Positions 1 to 10,314 of a DNA stretch of 64,000 nt are shown here, piece by piece. Each line of letters opens with the position of its first letter. Within the stretch, counting starts at the first letter, position 1. Position numbers and translations under genes: made by a program. This DNA is from Mycobacterium adipatum (GTDB lineage: Bacteria; Actinomycetota; Actinomycetes; Mycobacteriales; Mycobacteriaceae). Location of the stretch: positions 5,642,001-5,706,000 of the forward strand of contig NZ_CP015596.1 in the NCBI RefSeq assembly GCF_001644575.1, read 5' to 3'. Below the pieces are notes generated by a model. The model ran no database searches. It saw only the letters and a program-made list of their open reading frames with translations, and had not been told where the DNA came from.

Positions 1-161
1 ACACCCAGTTGCGGTTCCCGAAGAAGCAGGGCATGCGTATCGACTTCATCCTCGGCTCCCCCGCGCTGGGTGAGCGGGTGACGCACGCCGAGATCGTGCG
101 TGAGGAGCGAAAAGGTAAGTCGCCCAGTGACCACGCACCGGTACTGATCGAGGTGAACTGA
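1..161 (+). CDS. xthA: Exodeoxyribonuclease III, C-terminal end (partial)
   Basis: Only the last 52 codons are present; the gene begins before the window and the first complete codon is at position 3. The translated end contains GMRIDFIL and the closing KSPSDHAPV motif. Its Asp-His pair is the conserved C-terminal active-site signature of the exonuclease III/AP-endonuclease family, which acts in base-excision repair of abasic sites. The family is recognised from these motifs alone. The TGA stop (159-161) shares a base with the ATG of the next gene, so the two are probably co-transcribed and translationally coupled. In M. tuberculosis xthA (Rv0427c) also lies a few genes from thiC. Confidence 0.85.
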   Translation, partial: TQLRFPKKQGMRIDFILGSPALGERVTHAEIVREERKGKSPSDHAPVLIEVN

Positions 162-808
162 TGGATCTGCTCCCCAAGGTCGAGTTGTCCGACAATGACG
201 TCGCCGAGGTGCTGGCCCGCGCGGCGGCGCTGTCCGGGCTCATCCTGGACGTGCTGGCACAGTTCGATCCGCTCGGGGTTCGCCGGCACCTGGAGATCCT
301 CGAGGTGCCCGGGACGCAGGCCTGGGAGGCCAAGGATCGCGCCGCACGGATCAGGTGGTGGATCCGGCGGGTGGGTGCGCTGGACACCGTCGCGGTGGCC
401 TGGCCCGGCGCCCTCGGCGCGATCGCGAGCCGGTTGCCGGTCCAGGATCTCCTGGGGTTCTCCAGTCAGACACTCATCCTGTGCGCCGTGGCGCGCGAGT
501 ACGGGTTGACCGACCGGCGGGACCAGGTGCGGATGCTGGCCTCGGTGTTGTGCGGCCGGGAGATCCCGGACCCTCCGCTGCCGGAGATCGACGAGCCGTG
601 GCCGGATAACGTCGTACAGAAACTGTGGCACCTGACCGGGATTCTCAACGCCATCGGCGACGAGCTCGGCAGGCGGCCGCACCCGCGGCGGATCTTCCGC
701 TATCTCGGCATGGTCCCGGTGGCCGGGGCGCTCGCCGCCTATCTCGGTGAGTTCGGCGCGCTGCACCGCGCCGCCGAGGCGGCCGAGTTGTGGATCACGC
801 GGGTTTGA
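161..808 (+). CDS. Hypothetical protein downstream of xthA
   Basis: A 215-residue protein of unknown function. The ATG overlaps the xthA stop codon, so it sits in the same transcript. The sequence is rich in Ala, Leu and Arg, has no signal peptide and contains only moderately hydrophobic stretches, around residues 78-112 and near the C-terminus (about 180-195). I cannot assign a domain with confidence; a faint resemblance to EcsC-like helical proteins in the middle is only an impression. The position corresponds to the Rv0426c neighbourhood of M. tuberculosis. The 3' end overlaps the convergent methyltransferase gene by 14 bases. Confidence 0.7.
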   Translation: MDLLPKVELSDNDVAEVLARAAALSGLILDVLAQFDPLGVRRHLEILEVPGTQAWEAKDRAARIRWWIRRVGALDTVAVAWPGALGAIASRLPVQDLLGFSSQTLILCAVAREYGLTDRRDQVRMLASVLCGREIPDPPLPEIDEPWPDNVVQKLWHLTGILNAIGDELGRRPHPRRIFRYLGMVPVAGALAAYLGEFGALHRAAEAAELWITRV

Positions 809-1436
809 CGCCGACGGTGATCAGGTCCGACACCGGCGTCCACACCGGGCGGCGCACCCGGTGCTGGTCCTCGACCTGAAAACCCGCTTCCACGAAGAGC
901 TTCCGCATCGCCTCCGCGGTCGGTGCGTGTGCCGGAGCGCCCAGACCCGCCGACAGCGCGTGCAGAACCGGCAGCGAATGGCGCGGGCTCATGGTGGTGA
1001 CGGCGACGATACCGCCGGGGGTGAGCACCCGGTGGAACTCCGCCAGCGCCGCCGGCTGGTCGAAGAAGTGAAAGGCCGAGGTGGTCACCACGGCGTCCAG
1101 GAAGCCGTCCTCGAAGGGCAGCTGCTCGGCCGGCGCCGACATCCAGCGCACCCGGTCGCAGCGCTGCCGGGCCTGGGCGAGCATGCCGTCGGACATGTCC
1201 AGGCCGTACACCTCGTCGGGTCGCAGCTCCTGCTGGATTCGGGTGGCCAGGATGCCGGTTCCGCAGGCGACGTCGGCGATCTGCTTGCAGCCGTGCCGGC
1301 GGAGCTGCTCGACGACCTCGTCCTGGGCCGGCTTGTACACCAAGCGCTGCAGGCAGCCGGTGTCGTAGGCCGGTGCGGCGAAGCTCCAGAACCGGGTGAT
1401 CGCGTCGTTGAAGGCCCTGCGCTGAATGGTCGTCAC
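795..1436 (-). CDS. Class I SAM-dependent methyltransferase
   Basis: 213 residues, the usual size for a small Methyltransf_11/25 type enzyme. Motif I, VACGTGILA, lies near residues 57-65 and binds S-adenosylmethionine. It is followed by the acidic YGLDMSDGML loop and a post-motif II DAVVTTSAFHFF segment, with VLTPGGIVAV at the usual motif III position. The substrate cannot be told from sequence; small metabolites, lipids or quinones are all possible. The start is GTG at 1436. There is no Shine-Dalgarno sequence before it, but a TACACT hexamer ends seven bases upstream, suggesting a leaderless transcript. Confidence 0.85.
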   Translation of the reverse strand: MTTIQRRAFNDAITRFWSFAAPAYDTGCLQRLVYKPAQDEVVEQLRRHGCKQIADVACGTGILATRIQQELRPDEVYGLDMSDGMLAQARQRCDRVRWMSAPAEQLPFEDGFLDAVVTTSAFHFFDQPAALAEFHRVLTPGGIVAVTTMSPRHSLPVLHALSAGLGAPAHAPTAEAMRKLFVEAGFQVEDQHRVRRPVWTPVSDLITVGVKPA

Positions 1437-1443
1437 CGAGCCG

Positions 1444-1449
1444 AGTGTA
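1444..1449 (-). promoter_or_regulatory. Candidate -10 box for leaderless methyltransferase mRNA
   Basis: TACACT on the minus strand matches the mycobacterial TANNNT -10 consensus and lies seven bases before the GTG start. Transcription would therefore begin at or next to the start codon. No ribosome binding site is present, which agrees with a leaderless mRNA. This is inferred from spacing only. Confidence 0.45.
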
Positions 1450-1457
1450 GGCGCGGG

Positions 1458-1721
1458 CTACCCCGACGGATTTCCATGGGACCGCGGCCCGGAGATGTCG
1501 GCACCCCGCGGCGCGTTCACCCCCTGGAATCCCGGCTCCCAGTCCGTGTCGACGAATTTCACCCGGAGCCCGAAGGGCAGTTCGATCACCTGCCCGCTGA
1601 AATCAAACGGCGTTCTGGGATCCGGATCATCGATCTGCGGGAGCGCGTGAGCCGGTGCAGCTACGCCGATGGACGCTGCAGCCAACGCCGCGGCGACCAC
1701 CCCCAAGATTGTCTTCTGCAT
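1458..1721 (-). CDS. Small secreted protein of unknown function
   Basis: 87 residues. The N-terminus is a classical Sec signal peptide: MQK, then a hydrophobic stretch rich in Ala and Val (about residues 5-20), then an APAHA cleavage site near residues 22-26. This leaves a mature peptide of about 60 residues, rich in Asp, Pro and Gly, with no cysteine pairs. A good ribosome binding site (GGAGG, about ten bases before ATG) supports the start. I do not recognise a family; small exported proteins of this kind are common in mycobacteria. It is followed on the same strand by the methyltransferase gene after a 21-base gap. Confidence 0.75.
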   Translation of the reverse strand: MQKTILGVVAAALAAASIGVAAPAHALPQIDDPDPRTPFDFSGQVIELPFGLRVKFVDTDWEPGFQGVNAPRGADISGPRSHGNPSG

Positions 1722-2049
1722 TTGCTATTCCCCCTCCGAACCATTCGAAGCGCTGACCTCCGGTGCGCGGACGTGCGAGCCATGCCTCACCAGGTTATCC
1801 CCGCCTGTAAGGCTTCGAACAGGCCGAGATCGCCGTTCACGATCAAGAACTTGCCTGCGCAAAGGTACGATCTTGAAGCCCGGCGAAGTTAGCCAGCACC
1901 GGCTTCCCGGTGGGGGCCCCGTTGAGCGCGGAGCTGCGGCTGTGAACAGGCATTATCGGCGGATCACCGACTCGGCGCCGCGCCACGCGCTGTTCCCGGC
2001 TTACACGGCCGTCAGCAAATACCTGACAAGAACTGCCAAGTCCCGTCCA
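1722..2049. other. Intergenic region, no gene seen
   Basis: About 330 bases between the small secreted gene and the end of the MFS gene, both on the minus strand. The part next to 1722 carries the ribosome binding site of the secreted gene and presumably its promoter. I see no convincing coding frame, no strong terminator hairpin and no RNA gene here. Confidence 0.5.
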
Positions 2050-3747
2050 TTACGCGTCGACCCCGTAGCGGCCCGCACTGAACATCGACGCCACCGCGCC
2101 GATGAGCATCATCACCGCGGCGGCCACGAACACCACCGTGAGCCCGGAGTGGAACGGTTCGGTGATCAGTTCCGGGAAGAACGTCTTGCCGGTCAGCACG
2201 TCGGCATTCACGCCCGGCGCGTCCAGCGCGCCCGAGGGGGCGAGGAGTTCACCGATCGGGTTGTAGCCCAGGAACGCGGCGAACAAGCTGCCCACCGGCG
2301 GCGTGTTCGCCACCTCGTGCGCGACCGAGGACGAAACACCCTGCGCCTGAAGGCCGCTGCTCAGCGCCGCCGGTAACGAGTTGGCCAGCCCGACGATCAT
2401 CAGCGAGAAGAAGATGCCGATCGACAACGACGATCCGGCGTTGAAGAAGGTCGCCCGCACACCCGATGCCGCGCCACGTTGGGCGGCCGGCACGCTCGAC
2501 ATGATGGCCGCGGTGTTGGGCGCGGTGAAGATGCCTCCGCCCAGGCCGTTGAGGAAGACCAGGAGCGCGAAGATCCAGTAGTCGAAGTTCACCGGAATCA
2601 TCAGCAGCGCTACGAAGGACGCCGCCATCAGCAGCATGCCGCCGACCGTCAGGGGTCGCGCGCCGAACCGATCGGCCAGCGTCCCGGCCACCGGCGCGGC
2701 CACCAGGAATCCGACGGTGACCGGCAGCAGGTAGATGCCCGCCCACAGCGGCGTCGATTCGAAGCTGTAACCGTGCAACGGAAGCCAGATCCCCTGCAGC
2801 CAGATGATCAGCATGAACTGCAGGCCGCCGCGGCCCACCGAGGACATCAGCCCGGCCAGGTTCCCCATTCCGAACGCGGCAGATCCGAACAGCCGGATGT
2901 CCACCATCGGCTGCGGCACGCGCAGTTCGATGAGGCAGAACGCCACCAGGATCGCCAGCCCGGCGATGATCGATCCGAGCACCCAAGGGCTGGTCCACCC
3001 GGTGCTGGCATCGCCGTAGGGCTGGATGCCGTAGGTGATCCCGACCAGCAGCACCGTCAGCCCGATACCGAAGGTCAGCGTGCCCGCCCAGTCCAGTCGC
3101 CCGGGGGTGCGCACCCCGAGCTCGCGCAGCGAGCGCATGCTCCACACGGTGCCGAGCACACCGATCGGCACGCCCACCCAGAAGATCGCCTGCCAGTGCC
3201 ACTCGGAGAGCACACCGCCGATGAGCAGACCCAGGAATGACCCGGCCACCGCCGCGACCATGTTCACCCCGAGCGCCATCCCGCGCTGATTCGCCGGGAA
3301 CGCATCGGTGAGGATGGCCGACGACGAGGCCATCAGCATGGCGCCGCCGACGCCCTGGATGACTCGCCAGGCGATCAGCCACACCGCGCCGCCCCCGAGG
3401 TGGAACGGGTCGAAGGACAGCGCCACCGCCGCCACCGTGAAGACCACGAAACCCAGGTTGTAGATCCGCACCCGCCCGAACATGTCCCCGAGCCGGCCGA
3501 ACGGGACGACCAGCACGGCCGTCACCACCAGGTATCCCATGATCATCCAGAGCAGATAACTGACATTGCCCGGCGCGAGCGGGTTCAGCCCGATACCGCG
3601 GAAGATCGCCGGCAGCGAGATCAGCACGATGGAGGCGTTGATCGCGGCCAGCAGGATGCCCAACGTCGTGTTGGACAGCACGATCCACTTGTAGCGGGGA
3701 TGGTCGTGATCCAGCCGGGCACGGGTGCGTTCAAGCTCAGTGGTCAT
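2050..3747 (-). CDS. DHA2-family MFS drug/metabolite exporter (14 TM)
   Basis: A 565-residue inner-membrane protein of the major facilitator superfamily, DHA2 (EmrB/QacA) type, which exports drugs or metabolites by proton antiport. It has about 14 hydrophobic helices. MFS motif A, GRLGDMFGRVR, lies in the loop after helix 2, and motif C-like glycines occur in helix 5 (AVAGSFLGLLIGG). I take ATG at 3747 as the start. A TTG lies 18 bases upstream, but the GGAAG sequence between them is placed as the ribosome binding site for 3747. The gene is divergent from the thiC riboswitch leader; a TAATAT -10 lies at 3780-3785. The substrate is unknown. Confidence 0.88.
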   Translation of the reverse strand: MTTELERTRARLDHDHPRYKWIVLSNTTLGILLAAINASIVLISLPAIFRGIGLNPLAPGNVSYLLWMIMGYLVVTAVLVVPFGRLGDMFGRVRIYNLGFVVFTVAAVALSFDPFHLGGGAVWLIAWRVIQGVGGAMLMASSSAILTDAFPANQRGMALGVNMVAAVAGSFLGLLIGGVLSEWHWQAIFWVGVPIGVLGTVWSMRSLRELGVRTPGRLDWAGTLTFGIGLTVLLVGITYGIQPYGDASTGWTSPWVLGSIIAGLAILVAFCLIELRVPQPMVDIRLFGSAAFGMGNLAGLMSSVGRGGLQFMLIIWLQGIWLPLHGYSFESTPLWAGIYLLPVTVGFLVAAPVAGTLADRFGARPLTVGGMLLMAASFVALLMIPVNFDYWIFALLVFLNGLGGGIFTAPNTAAIMSSVPAAQRGAASGVRATFFNAGSSLSIGIFFSLMIVGLANSLPAALSSGLQAQGVSSSVAHEVANTPPVGSLFAAFLGYNPIGELLAPSGALDAPGVNADVLTGKTFFPELITEPFHSGLTVVFVAAAVMMLIGAVASMFSAGRYGVDA

Positions 3748-3779
3748 CAGGTCTCGATCTTCCAATCGGCAAAAAACAT

Positions 3780-3785
3780 ATATTA
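3780..3785 (-). promoter_or_regulatory. Candidate -10 box of MFS exporter gene
   Basis: TAATAT on the minus strand in an AT-rich patch, about 33 bases upstream of the preferred ATG at 3747. It fits the TANNNT consensus and leaves room for a short leader carrying the GGAAG ribosome binding site. Confidence 0.4.
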
Positions 3786-3826
3786 GCTATTCAAACGATC
3801 TCTCGGCAATCCGGCCGCAGATGCGC

Positions 3827-3832
3827 TACGTT
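3827..3832 (+). promoter_or_regulatory. Candidate -10 box of thiC riboswitch transcript
   Basis: TACGTT fits TANNNT. Initiation seven or eight bases downstream would start the RNA at about 3840, exactly where the TPP aptamer begins. No convincing -35 element is seen, which is common in mycobacterial promoters. Confidence 0.4.
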
Positions 3833-3839
3833 GGACCCG

Positions 3840-6320
<2,481 letters not shown>

Positions 6321-6331
<11 letters not shown>

Positions 6332-6938
6332 GGACATCGCGGGGATAGCGCACGAACCCGAAACGACACCCGCCGGCACGGTGGTGCTCACCCACGGTGC
6401 GGGCGGCAACCGCGATTCGGCGATGCTGGTCCGGGTCTGCGACGAATGGGCACGCCGCGGATATCTCGCGGTCCGCTACAACCTGCCCTACCGGCGCCGC
6501 CGCCCCAAGGGACCGCCGTCCAACTCGGCCGCCTCCGATCAGGAGGGCATCGTCGAGGCGATCGCCTGGGCCCGCGCCCAAGACCACGGCCCGGTGATCG
6601 CCGGCGGACATTCCTACGGCGGCCGGATGACCTCGATGGTGGCAGCCGCCCACACCGCGCCACCCGATGTCCTCACCCTGTTCTCCTACCCGCTGCACCC
6701 GCCCGGCAAGCCCGAGCGCGCCCGCACCGAGCACCTGCCCGCGATCACCACGGCGACGGTGTTCACCCACGGCACCGCCGATCCGTTCGGCACCATCGAC
6801 GAGATCCGCGCCGCGGCCGCCCTGCTGTCCGGACCCACCCAGATCGTCGAGGTCACCGGAGCCCGCCACGATCTGGGATCCAAGACTTTGGACGTCCCCA
6901 TGCTCGCGGTGAACGCCGCGGCTATCTTTCTTGCATGA
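6321..6938 (+). CDS. Alpha/beta-hydrolase-like protein (KANL3/Tex30 type, Rv0421c-like)
   Basis: 205 residues with an alpha/beta-hydrolase layout. LTHGAGGNRDS (about residues 23-33) forms the oxyanion region, GGHSYGGR (about 93-100) is the nucleophile elbow with Ser, and FTHGTADPF and GARHDL supply the likely Asp and His. This matches the compact KANL3/Tex30-like dienelactone-hydrolase relatives. The substrate is unknown. It begins inside the end of thiD (11-base overlap) and ends in an ATGA overlap with the next gene. The order thiC-thiD-this gene-membrane protein matches Rv0423c-Rv0420c of M. tuberculosis. Confidence 0.85.
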
Positions 6939-7708
6939 GCGTGCCGCCGCCCGGGGAATTCCCACCACCGCAACCCGGGAACTACCCACCGCCCGGGAAC
7001 TACCCCCCACCCCCAGCCGGGAACTACCCGCCGCCCCCAGCCGGGAACTTCCCGCCGCCCCCGCCCCTGCCGTATGCCGATCCCTACGGGCAGGCCTACC
7101 CGCCGCGGCCGGCGGGCACCAACTGGTGGGCCGTCATCGCGCTGATCTTCGGACTCCTCGGCGGCGTGCTGATCAGCGTGATCTGCGGGTTCGTCGGGCT
7201 CAAGAAGGCCAAGGAGGGCCAGGGCGGGCGCGGGATGGCGATCGCCGGCCTGGTGTTGTCTGCGCTGTGGGTTCTGGTCGGCATCGCGGCCGTCGCGCTG
7301 ATCGTCGCCAACTCCGACGAGATCAAGAACAGCGAGCTCGCCGACATCTTCGACCCGAACGCCGTCAACGCCGCCGATGTCGCGGTGGGCGACTGTCTGT
7401 CGGAGATCCCATCCGACGCCAGCCTGGTGGCCTCGGTGAAGACCGTGGCGTGCACCGAACCGCACAAGGGTGAGGTCTACTACGTTGCCACCGTGCCGGG
7501 CGACGAGTTCCCCGGCGAGACCGCGATCATCGACTACCAGGACAAATGCCAGCCCGCCCTGGAGGAGTTCTCACCGGCGGCGATGGCCGACCCCGAGGTC
7601 GGCATGTTCGTGCTGTACCCGACCGCGGACTCCTGGAAGCGCGGTGACCGCGCCGTGACGTGCATCGCCACCACCGATGTGCCGCGCACGGGATCGCTGC
7701 AGGGGTAG
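6935..7708 (+). CDS. Pro-rich DUF4190/septum-formation-type membrane protein
   Basis: 257 residues. The first 55 are almost entirely Pro, Gly and Tyr, with repeated NYPPPPAG-like units. Two membrane helices follow (about 63-85 and 100-125), separated by a GLKKAKEGQGGRGMAIAG loop typical of DUF4190. An exported C-terminal domain contains VAVGDCLSEI, VACTEPHKGEVY and paired cysteines, resembling the septum-formation (Septum_form) domain. It is probably a cell-envelope protein; the biochemical role is unknown. The ATG overlaps the previous stop by four bases. Rv0420c, a membrane protein, holds this position in M. tuberculosis. Confidence 0.8.
   Translation: MSVPPPGEFPPPQPGNYPPPGNYPPPPAGNYPPPPAGNFPPPPPLPYADPYGQAYPPRPAGTNWWAVIALIFGLLGGVLISVICGFVGLKKAKEGQGGRGMAIAGLVLSALWVLVGIAAVALIVANSDEIKNSELADIFDPNAVNAADVAVGDCLSEIPSDASLVASVKTVACTEPHKGEVYYVATVPGDEFPGETAIIDYQDKCQPALEEFSPAAMADPEVGMFVLYPTADSWKRGDRAVTCIATTDVPRTGSLQG
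6950..7066 (+). repeat. Short tandem repeat encoding Pro-rich NYPPPPAG units
   Basis: Degenerate 18-24 base units of the form GGGAACTACCC-CCGCCCCCAGCC are repeated inside the coding sequence. They encode the low-complexity Pro/Gly/Tyr N-terminus of the DUF4190 protein. Such tracts vary in length between strains by slippage. Confidence 0.6.
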
Positions 7709-7724
7709 GGGTACCGTTTCACCC

Positions 7725-9200
7725 ATGTTTGACGCCGTCATCGTGGGTGCCGGTTTCGCCGGTATCGGCGCAGCCATCCAGCTCAAACGGCTGGGGATCG
7801 AGAACTTCGTGATCCTCGACCGCGAGGACGACCTCGGCGGCACCTGGTATGTGAATCACTATCCCGGACTTGCCGTCGACGTCCCCACCACCACCTATTC
7901 CTATTTCTTCGAGCCGAACCCGAACTGGTCGCGGCTGTTCTCCACCGGCACCGAGATCAAGCAGTACGCCGACGACGTCGCCGACAAGTACGACGTGCGC
8001 CGCCACATCCGGCTGAGCACCGTGGTCGAGGGTGCGCGCTGGGACGAAGAGACCAGCCAGTGGCAGGTGAGCCTGGCCGACGGTGAGGTGTTGAGCACCC
8101 GCTACCTGATCACCGCGACCGGATTCCTGTCCCAGCCGAAGATCCCAGACATCCCCGGCATCGACAGCTTCGCGGGCCGCATCATCCACACCACGGACTG
8201 GCAGGACGATTACGACCCCGCCGGGAAGCGGATCGCGGTCATCGGCACCGGCGCCACCGCCGTGCAGCTCATCCCCGAACTGGCCAAGAAGGCCGCCGAC
8301 CTGACCGTCTACCAGCGCACGCCGATCTGGGTGGTGCCCAAGATCGACCTCCGATTCGGGCCACTGGCGAAGAAGCTGTTCGCGCGCGTCCCGGCAACCC
8401 AACGGGTGCTGCGCTGGTTCACCGACTCGGTCTACGAGGTCATGGTGTCGATCGGTGTGGTGCACTACAAGACGTGCCGCGGGCGGGGCAACATCTCCGC
8501 GGCGGACCTGTCCAAGCTGCACCGGTTCATCACCATCCGAGACAAGGAACTGCGTCGCAGGCTCACCCCCGACTACGACTTCGGGTGCAAGCGACCGACG
8601 TTCAGCAACAGCTACTACCGGGCGTTCACCCGGGACAACGTCCACCTGCAGGACGTCGGCATCGACCACGTGCAGACCGACGGCATCGTCGGAAAGGACG
8701 GCGCCAAGAACGAGATCGACACCCTGGTGCTGGCCACCGGCTTCGACCTCTGGGAAGCGAATTTCCCCGCCATCGAGGTGATCGGACGTGACGGCCGTAA
8801 CCTCGGAAAGTGGTGGCGCGAAACACGTTTCCAGGCCTATCAAGGCGTGTCCATGCCGTACTTCCCGAACTATCTCAGCCTGGCCAGCCCGTACGCCTTC
8901 CTGGGTCTGAACTTCTTCAATACGATGGAGTACCAGATGCGGCTGATGGAACGGCTGTTCGGCGAGGTGAAGCGCCGGGGTGCCACCACGTTCGAAGTCA
9001 CCGAAGAAGCCAACACCCGCTACCTGGACCGGATGACCGAACTGCTCGGCGATTCGCTGTTCACCCTGGGCAACTGCGCCAGCGCGCGGTCCTACTACTA
9101 CAACCCGGCCGGCGAACCCACACTGCTGCGGCCCACCACCACCGAAACCGCCATCCGGGAAGCCTCCGAATTCCCGTTGAGCGATTACGCCATCAACTGA
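7725..9200 (+). CDS. FAD/NADPH-dependent Baeyer-Villiger-type monooxygenase
   Basis: 491 residues. The N-terminal FAD Rossmann motif is VGAGFAGIG (about residues 7-15) and a second, NADPH-type motif GTGATAVQ lies near 178-185. Between them is FAGRIIHTTDW, which fits the FxGxxxHxxxW fingerprint of type I Baeyer-Villiger monooxygenases. Such enzymes insert oxygen into ketones or oxidise sulfides; mycobacteria carry many, including the ethionamide activator EthA. The substrate here is not predictable. Eleven bases separate it from the next small gene, so the two may be expressed together. Confidence 0.88.
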   Translation: MFDAVIVGAGFAGIGAAIQLKRLGIENFVILDREDDLGGTWYVNHYPGLAVDVPTTTYSYFFEPNPNWSRLFSTGTEIKQYADDVADKYDVRRHIRLSTVVEGARWDEETSQWQVSLADGEVLSTRYLITATGFLSQPKIPDIPGIDSFAGRIIHTTDWQDDYDPAGKRIAVIGTGATAVQLIPELAKKAADLTVYQRTPIWVVPKIDLRFGPLAKKLFARVPATQRVLRWFTDSVYEVMVSIGVVHYKTCRGRGNISAADLSKLHRFITIRDKELRRRLTPDYDFGCKRPTFSNSYYRAFTRDNVHLQDVGIDHVQTDGIVGKDGAKNEIDTLVLATGFDLWEANFPAIEVIGRDGRNLGKWWRETRFQAYQGVSMPYFPNYLSLASPYAFLGLNFFNTMEYQMRLMERLFGEVKRRGATTFEVTEEANTRYLDRMTELLGDSLFTLGNCASARSYYYNPAGEPTLLRPTTTETAIREASEFPLSDYAIN

Positions 9201-9211
9201 GAGGGATTGCC

Positions 9212-9481
9212 TTGGCCGAGAAGAAGAGTTCGAGGGGCGCCACCCTGGCCGGCCTGTCGCTGGTCGGTGCCGGCCTGGCGCATTTCGTCGCCCCGCAGGT
9301 GTTCGAACCGATCACCAAACCCGCCTTCCCCCGCGACACCGCCCGCCACATCAAGACCAACGGCACCATCGAGACCGCCCTCGGCGCCGGCCTGCTTTTC
9401 CCGCAGACCCGCAAGCTGGCGGTCCTCGGCGCCCTGGGCTACGGCGCCTATCTGGGCGTCAACGCCGCGAGAAACCGCTGA
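9212..9481 (+). CDS. Small DoxX-like membrane protein
   Basis: 89 residues, read from TTG at 9212, five or six bases after a GAGGGA ribosome binding site. The sequence begins AEKKSSRGATLAG, with a helix GLSLVGAGLAHFVAP, a charged loop with ITKPAFPRDTARH, and two more hydrophobic segments with GALGYGAYLGVNAA. This pattern matches small mycobacterial DoxX/MauE-like membrane proteins of unknown function. Its TGA stop (9479-9481) overlaps the apparent start region of the second thiD. Confidence 0.7.
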   Translation: MAEKKSSRGATLAGLSLVGAGLAHFVAPQVFEPITKPAFPRDTARHIKTNGTIETALGAGLLFPQTRKLAVLGALGYGAYLGVNAARNR

Positions 9482-10314
9482 TCGACACCCTCGCGCTCGC
9501 GGCACCGGGCCGCACGCCCCGACGCATCCTGACGATCGCCGGATCGGACTCCGGCGGTGCCGCCGGACTGCAGGCCGATATGCGGACCTTTGCCATGCTC
9601 GGCGTGCACGGCTGCGCCGCGGTGACGGCCGTCACCGTACAGAACTCATTGGGCGTCAAGGCGTTCCACGAGATCCCCGTCGACGTGGTGGCCAGGCAGA
9701 TCAGCGCAGTGGCCTCCGATATCGGTATCGAGGCGGCCAAGACCGGCATGTTGGCCTCCACCGGCATCATCGAGACGATCGTCGCCACCTGGCGAGCGGA
9801 ACAACTGGTCGGTAGTGTCCCGCTCGTGGTGGATCCGGTGTGCGCCTCCAATGTCGGTGAGCCACTGCTACATCCGAGCGCACTCGACAGCATGCGCAAT
9901 GCGCTGATCCCGCTGGCGACGTTGGTCACGCCGAACCTCGACGAGGTGCGCCTGCTGGTCGGCATCGACGTCGTCGACGACCGCAGTCAGCGGGACGCCG
10001 CCCGCGCCCTGCACGCACTGGGACCGCGCTGGGCGCTGGTCAAGGGCGGCCATCTGCGCACCTCTGCGGTCAGCACCGATCTGCTCTTCGACGGCTCGGA
10101 GTTCCACCAGTTCGCCGCGGCCCGCATCGGCACCCCCCACGATCACGGCGCCGGTGACACGCTCGCCGCGGCCATCGCCGCCGCGCTGGCGCACGGCCAT
10201 CCGGTGCCCGCCGCGGTGAGCTTCGCCAAATCCTGGGTCACCGAATGCATCCGGGCCGCCTACCCGATAGGACGGGGCCACGGACCGGTGAATGGGATGG
10301 CCCGGCTGCTGTGA
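9478..10314 (+). CDS. thiD: Second HMP(-P) kinase, thiD paralogue with non-canonical start
   Basis: A close paralogue of the first thiD; most positions from ILTIAGSDSGG to GRGHGPVN are the same. Asp of HDHGAGDTLAAAI and the ATP-site residues are kept; the substrate loop reads SDSGGAAGLQAD rather than SDSGGGAGIQAD. The frame stays open upstream of the first ATG (9580), and that ATG would delete the substrate loop. The conserved region can only be included by starting at the CTG at 9478, which forms a CTGA overlap with the previous stop, or at some other non-standard codon. The gene ends in a GTGA overlap with an APC permease, suggesting a linked salvage role. Confidence 0.85.
   Translation: MIDTLALAAPGRTPRRILTIAGSDSGGAAGLQADMRTFAMLGVHGCAAVTAVTVQNSLGVKAFHEIPVDVVARQISAVASDIGIEAAKTGMLASTGIIETIVATWRAEQLVGSVPLVVDPVCASNVGEPLLHPSALDSMRNALIPLATLVTPNLDEVRLLVGIDVVDDRSQRDAARALHALGPRWALVKGGHLRTSAVSTDLLFDGSEFHQFAAARIGTPHDHGAGDTLAAAIAAALAHGHPVPAAVSFAKSWVTECIRAAYPIGRGHGPVNGMARLL

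Noticed and set aside
2249..3688. Long minus-strand open frame (479 codons) inside the MFS gene
   Set aside because: It is a frame-shifted shadow of the exporter gene: Arg/Ala/Gly-rich, no domain motifs, while the overlapping frame gives a textbook MFS protein.
3748..3765. TTG start extending the MFS protein by six residues
   Set aside because: The GGAAG within this stretch is better placed as the ribosome binding site of the ATG at 3747.
9580..10314. ATG at 9580 as start of the second thiD
   Set aside because: It would remove the ILTIAGSDSGG substrate loop, which is conserved in frame just upstream.
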